From Rhypophila decipiens (lineage: Eukaryota > Ascomycota > Sordariomycetes > Sordariales > Naviculisporaceae), in NCBI GenBank assembly GCA_033297075.1, contig MU858046.1:558001-622000 (forward strand): a stretch of 64,000 bases of DNA, read 5' to 3'. The translations under genes and the position numbers were made by a program. Below the pieces are notes generated by a model. That model had not been told where the DNA came from and ran no database searches. It worked only from the letters and a program-made list of their open reading frames with translations. Shown in pieces: positions 59,456-64,000 of this stretch (positions are counted from its first letter, which is position 1; each line of letters begins with the position of its first letter).

Positions 59456-60448
59456 ATGAGCTCGACCAAAAGTCCTGCGAAAGCCTCGAATCCGAAGCTA
59501 TCCTGCGCATCACATCATATCATAGGAGACTTTGACGCCAAGGTTGTCACAGCAGAACCTGGACAACACGATCACGCTCGTTCGTCCCTGTTCAAGAGTT
59601 TTGACGAATCCGTAAGCTCAGGCCTGGGCCGACTTCAACGTCTCCCGCTTGAGCTTCTTTCATCCATTTGCCTTTTGCTCGACCTTCAGTCTGCCCTGAA
59701 CTTCAACCAGGCCAGCCGGAGCGCTCGGGAGACAATTGGGAGCATTCCACAATATCACCGACTCCGCGAACATTCCCTTGAATGCATATGGGCTCTGTTT
59801 CGGACAGGTCTTTCGCACCACACTAGCATCTCAGACTTACATGCAGCTCTTCTGACCGAGCTCTGCGTTATTTGTGGCTCGTTTGGCGGGTTCCTTTTCC
59901 TTCCCAGCGCAACTCGCTGTTGTTTCGCATGTATCGAATCTGCACCAGATTTCCGGATCATCTCATTTCATTCGCTTCAAAAAGAATCACGCAGACTAGC
60001 GACGTGGCTCAAAAGATCTCATCCGGTGATACACTCCATCCCTGGGTCATATTCGTCAAGGGAAAAGGAGTACACGAGCCGACGAAAACTCGTATCCGGA
60101 CATCATGCTCTGCAGTTCCCTCGAGCAGACCACGACGAAGACCCCCGGGCCATTCTAGGCAAGCTACCCGATTCTCCAGTCCTGAGATGTATGGCGGCCT
60201 GTCGGCTGCCATATTTCAATTTGGCGACTGGCGACTTGCAATTGGGGATATCTTGCAAGGGTAGTCAGATCGCTATGGAGGCCAACTTCAGCGATGCCAA
60301 CTTTTCTCGCCGAGAGCGTCTCTATTCACGAGACGGGTTCATGCGTCATCTTTGGGACTGCGTAGAGGCAAAGGAGCTCTGGGCTTCTAGTGAGGGAGGG
60401 ATGGTTGAGGTCACAGAGCCGGAGTTCACGAGACGTGGAGGGTTATGA
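59456..60448 (+). CDS. F-box protein with a CxxC...CxxC zinc-like motif
   Basis: Likely substrate adaptor of an SCF ubiquitin ligase. Single exon, 330 aa. The F-box is at about 60-105: LQRLPLELLSSICLLLDLQSAL, then FNQASRSARETIG. A cysteine cluster follows, C137-x2-C140 and C155/C156-x2-C159 (CVICGSFGG...CCFACIE), a pattern frequent in fungal F-box proteins and likely to bind zinc. No leucine-rich or WD repeats are seen, so the substrate-binding part is unknown. The C-terminal segment contains ANFSRRERLYSRDGFMRHLWDCVEAKELW, which recurs in such fungal proteins. The start is the first ATG. It sits against the decayed recombinase, stop to stop about 40 bp apart. Confidence 0.8.
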   Translation: MSSTKSPAKASNPKLSCASHHIIGDFDAKVVTAEPGQHDHARSSLFKSFDESVSSGLGRLQRLPLELLSSICLLLDLQSALNFNQASRSARETIGSIPQYHRLREHSLECIWALFRTGLSHHTSISDLHAALLTELCVICGSFGGFLFLPSATRCCFACIESAPDFRIISFHSLQKESRRLATWLKRSHPVIHSIPGSYSSREKEYTSRRKLVSGHHALQFPRADHDEDPRAILGKLPDSPVLRCMAACRLPYFNLATGDLQLGISCKGSQIAMEANFSDANFSRRERLYSRDGFMRHLWDCVEAKELWASSEGGMVEVTEPEFTRRGGL

Positions 60449-60485
60449 GATGGATGACGGATAACCGCAAAAACGGTATCTCATG

Positions 60486-61938
60486 TCACATTGCTTCAAT
60501 GGTCAGTCGTTCCGGCAGGCTGTGTGTGATTTTTTGTTCCACAATAGGTTCGTGAATACCCCGTAACTGGTTCTGCAGTGCTTTATCGTCGCTTTCGGCA
60601 AAGTAGTATTTGTACGTCTTCCGGAACACCTTCTGTCGCTATTTCTGTCTTGCAGTGCTCAGCTGGGCCTTGATGCTCTCGTACTGTCTTTTTTCGTTGT
60701 CCGGGGCCTAGTTGGGGCGACTGTGCTTCTGCTGTAGTGTTGCTTGTAGAGCCTCTATCTTTTGCTCTAGCCGGCGGACGGCAGTGCTGGGGCCGATTAT
60801 GCGCATCATCTCATTGGGTATACTCTCTTTGGGGCGTTCTGGTCCAGGCGGAGGCCTATGTGGTTAAAGATGGCCAGGTAGGGCGATTGCGTGCTGCGAC
60901 TGAAGGCGTCCTGGACGACGGCATTTATCCTGGTGTTGTTGTAGTATTCCTAGTAGACGGTGTTGTTCGCTCTGTGCTGCATCCTTTGGTCGCGGATAGA
61001 CCGATAATCGTTTGCTTCGCAACGTCAGCACACTGCCAGATAGGCGAGGGGGGACTTACTATCAACACATTCTGCATACCCTCGTCGTTGACAGTACTGT
61101 GCCAACTTCTCGAGCAGCCCTATGGCGATCCTGAGCCGTTCCGAATAACTGTCGAATATGGCCGCGGTCAGGGCATCGTCCGATTTCTCCCACAAGTCGC
61201 TGCCGTCGCCGAAGTTGAGCACCTCCCTATGCACCTGTAGGCATCCGATTCCTCATCATAATCCTTCACTTTTGCCGTTCGGTCTGTCGGCTTCGCGTAG
61301 ATCAGCTCGTGTTTTCGACAGCCGGTCCATATGTAGAACATCCGAAGGCACGCATCGTCGATCCGGTCGAGCCCGATGTGGAACGCCGAGGTGTCGCGCA
61401 CCCAGAGGAAGTAGAGGTGATACATGAAGAAGTCGGGGCCCATGATAGGCTTGATCTTCGGTTCGCGCCTCAGCGCCCACTTGCGCGTAATCTCGGAACG
61501 GATGATGTTCCGAAGGTGATCCATGAGCGACCTCTCCGGCGGGTGAGCGTTGTACTTCCTGTACAAGCCGCCCAGCTTCTTCGTGTGCACGCGGATGGCA
61601 TTCTCGCTCCTAATCGGTTTTCCCTGCAGTTCTGCCTGTTGTATGAGGTAGCGCATGAACGATTCGCCGAGCCCCTTGTTCTCGTAGCTGAGGGGTTTGA
61701 TGAGGCCCTTCCAGTCTCGGCACCCCATCTTCGCCGCGAAAGTAATCCATCGGCGCTTGAGATCAACGAGGTCGGCCTTGTGGCGGTCCGAAAGCTTCGG
61801 TGGCACCGGGCGGCGCCGGTTGCCCTGTTGCCAGACATCAGGGAGTTCCTGGGCCCCTAAGCGCTCGGGTTCGGGAGTCTCTTCGTCGCGAAGTTCCTGT
61901 CGATATCGCTCAATTCTGGACGGGTCCAGCGGGTACAT
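60486..61938 (-). pseudogene. Decayed DUF3435 (FluG-domain) tyrosine recombinase, Starship-captain family
   Basis: Read on the minus strand from ATG 61938. The N-terminal core-binding part is intact (LSDRHKADLVDLKRRWITF, SFMRYLIQQAELQGKPI). The catalytic part follows: MYHLYFLWVRDTSAF and WTGCRKHELIYA, with the first catalytic Arg. The frame changes near 61235. A second segment ends in YCQRRGYAECVD, the second catalytic Arg box, then a GTAAGT donor. After an acceptor near 61020 come RMQHRANNTVY and a TAG in place of one residue of the expected YxxYY block. A frameshift near 60815 and two further TAGs interrupt the C-terminal helical tail (VFRKTYKYYFAES, HEPIVEQKITHSLPERL). Stops are at 60950-60952, 60708-60710 and 60640-60642. 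The roughly 70-100 residues normally lying between the two Arg boxes are mostly missing. The family includes captain recombinases of Starship elements; this copy is dead. Confidence 0.75.
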
Positions 61939-63154
61939 TTCAGCCACAAGAGAGCGCTCGTGCCGGCGAATCAAGTCACGAACCCAGCCACAACACGCTC
62001 AAAAGGGCAAAATATATTGAGGCGGAGTACCAGGCAGGGTTGCACGATGTACCCGATCAACGCAAGCACAACAGCTCCAATACGGAAGCTTTGCTGAAGT
62101 CCCAGAGGAAATCAAATATAATAATGGGGCAAACGGACTTGAGTGTTCTTCTTGGAATTTTCTAAACAGGAGCGATGGGACAGCATCTCGATTTAAATCT
62201 CCTGGGTAGCCGGACTCCCGGATCCTGGGCTCCCCTTCAGGCCATGCTGTGATGCCTCTGCGGCCCTGAATCGCGGTGCCCATTTGAAGTTGCTGGGCTG
62301 TAGAGTAGACTTTGGCCGGTACCTGTGGACGGGCTTGGAGGTACTTCTCTTCGAAGGGTGGTCGAGGGTGCCAAAAACAGCGGGTCGGGGTTAGCCAAAA
62401 TCGGCACCCAAGACAGCAAAACATGACCTTATTGTGTAATTACAGCGGACTTTCAGGGCCCAGATTGAAAGGCTGAAGTGTCAGCTGTGCCAATGTCAAG
62501 GCGCTCAACCGAAGCCGGTGCGACGACTGTTCAACTTCTTTAGCTGTACATGTATCCGTACACGTCCACCGTACGGGAGGTAACAGTCTTCGATACACCA
62601 CATCCTCCAAGGCCGTACATACTCATACTGTAATACTATCGAATGGTATCAATCTCGAGACAACATCAAGCTGCGCGACCACCCGCTCTCCCGAATCCCG
62701 CATCCCAGACAGCGACCTGATCCAGGCCAAATACGGCGAAACATCGAAGCTGCCATATTGTACGAGAACCGGCGTTTCTCCGGTATCACGAATCGGTCAT
62801 TCGAATGTCCCGTTTAACGAATAACTGGTGATTCGCCGCCTCGTGCTTGGTCCCAAAGCTTCGCGCCATCGTCAACGTTAACCAGATAGCAGCCCCCTGT
62901 GCTGCCATGGAGTCCAGTCGCCAGGCTCCCAAGCAAGAGTTAGACACGACACCACTATCTACGATCCAATCGACGGCATTAGCCATCGGTCAAAGACATC
63001 GGCGCCGCGGCGATTAGACATCTACCATTTTCGCGACCCCAACATCCTCGATCCGTATGCCCTGGCTTCCTACAAGACACCCCGTCCGACCCCCGGCCTC
63101 GGTGCATGATCGTCAACCTCGCTCGCCCGCGCCTTGTGCGTCACCGCCTCCGAT
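61939..63154. other. Intergenic, between recombinase relic and MED13
   Basis: A 1.2-kb space between divergent reading directions. It holds the MED13 promoter and possibly flank of the dead element. An open minus-strand frame (62424-61999) has no recognised similarity. No terminal repeat was identified. Confidence 0.4.
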
Positions 63155-64000
63155 ATGGATGCTGGCGAATATGAGACTAACGTCTTGCTAATTGTAAGTG
63201 TGCGCGTGGCTTCTAATTCTGGTTCAGTCTGCTGACATAATGCCGTCCTTGCACAGAATAATGTTCAACTGGTAGCTTACCGCATATACGAGCCTGTATC
63301 AAGTACTTCGGTCTATACGTTTAGTGCCGCCGATGTCGAGAGCCGCCTGATCAACGATGGCCACATGGTGTATATGGATTCTGCCCGCCGGGGGATATGG
63401 TGCTTCTTTCTCTCCAACAGGGACACACCATTGCCCAACCAGGCCGAACAGCTTGGTCTCTCTGGGATGATGGAGGTATGCGGCTTCCCAATACGACTGG
63501 TGCACGAGGGATTCTTCGAGCCTGTTCAGCTGCTGAAGAACCGAACATCGGGGCCGAATCCCATCAATACACCCACCAACTCATCGTCCAGCGGCTCCGC
63601 GCTCGATTTAACATCCCGGAATGCGCAATCGTCTAGTCTTCCCCCGGCAGCTGGTCCGAGTCCAGGATACATGGTCGTGGATGGCAATGTTGTTCCAAGC
63701 ATGTTGAATGACGGGAACAGATGGAGCTCGATCCCTATCTCAGAGAGATACCAGTTCTTCATCACGGCCGCCTTATCCTCTCTCTCTGTCTCGTTCTGTC
63801 ACCGAATTGGCAGCATTCCATTGGACCATCGAAGCCTGCTGCTTCCCGCTCAGGCCTATCAGGTCGACGAAGTTGAGCCGAGCGAGGCGCTCCAGACATC
63901 AGCTATCGCGACGTTCCGCATCTATCTGACCACCACTGGATCTTTCATCATTTCCCTTTGCGTTACGATGCTGCATGGGCTTATAGCTTCAACCGACGCT
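63155..64000 (+). CDS. MED13: Mediator subunit 13, 5' part (cut by window end)
   Basis: Mediator kinase-module subunit that links Cdk8/cyclin C to core Mediator. Exon 1 (63155-63193) encodes 13 residues, MDAGEYETNVLLI. A 63-nt intron (63194-63256; GTAAGT, CTGAC branch, CACAG) follows. Exon 2 runs from 63257 in one open frame to the window edge (248 codons). The start reads on as NNVQLVAYRIYEPVSS, then INDGHMVYMDSARRGIWCFF, the conserved N-terminal Med13 block. Later residues include RLVHEGFFEPVQLLK and RYQFFITAALSSLSVSFCHR. Because no stop occurs before the edge the gene is partial; full-length Med13 proteins are over 1000 aa. It is divergent from the recombinase relic. Confidence 0.88.

Noticed and set aside
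59456..61938. Idea that genes left of the recombinase are Starship cargo
   Set aside because: ENP2 and the F-box gene are ordinary chromosomal genes, and no cargo-type genes or second boundary were seen.
1..64000. CRISPR arrays, bacterial operons and Shine-Dalgarno sites
   Set aside because: Spliceosomal introns and gene families show a eukaryotic nuclear genome, and no regularly spaced repeats were seen.

Overview
The window is nuclear DNA of a filamentous ascomycete (Pezizomycotina, most probably a Sordariomycete). Genes lie on both strands, one transcript each. Many carry short introns of about 50-115 nt with GTAAGT/GTATGT donors, CTAAC/CTGAC-type branch points and YAG acceptors. The gene families are typical of moulds: TamA/DAL81 and other Zn2Cys6 regulators, ERG27, the RSC9 subunit of RSC, a DUF3435 recombinase relic and a fungal-type intron-bearing tRNA-Lys. 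The species cannot be fixed from sequence alone.

Layout. 1-3.2 kb: tRNA-Lys(CUU) in otherwise empty DNA. 3.2-5.1 kb: glycerol kinase (+). 7.2-9.7 kb: TamA/DAL81-type regulator (-), followed by about 4 kb without a recognisable gene. 13.9-17 kb: a GNAT acetyltransferase (+) converging on a second Zn2Cys6 regulator (-). 17.9-24.4 kb: an OB-fold protein (-) divergent from ERG27 (+), which converges on an SLC49-like MFS transporter (-). 26.2-32 kb: SYLF-SH3 actin-patch protein (-), the SNARE SFT1 (+) and an AGE2-type ArfGAP (-), a run of trafficking and actin genes. 33-40 kb: methionine-R-sulfoxide reductase (+), a Rec114-like candidate (-) and RSC9 (+). 40-46 kb: gene-poor, with one orphan exon (-). 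46-53 kb: an arabinitol-dehydrogenase-like SDR (+) converging on a 1357-aa coiled-coil protein (-). 55.8-60.4 kb: a small single-pass membrane protein (+), ENP2/NOL10 (-) and an F-box protein (+). 60.5-61.9 kb: a decayed DUF3435 tyrosine-recombinase gene (-). 63.2 kb to the edge: the 5' part of MED13 (+).

No biosynthetic cluster, CRISPR array, bacterial-type operon or intact transposon was seen. Glycerol kinase and the polyol dehydrogenase both serve polyol/glycerol carbon use, and two regulators are present, but nothing in the sequence links them. The most unusual items are the recombinase relic, whose three in-frame stops are all TAG; a perfect 19-nt palindrome just upstream of the RSC9 start codon; the large unclassified coiled-coil protein; and a Rec114-like candidate carrying a 66-bp in-frame tandem duplication.

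All exon boundaries were inferred by eye from splice signals, phase and family resemblance. Start codons were restricted to ATG.
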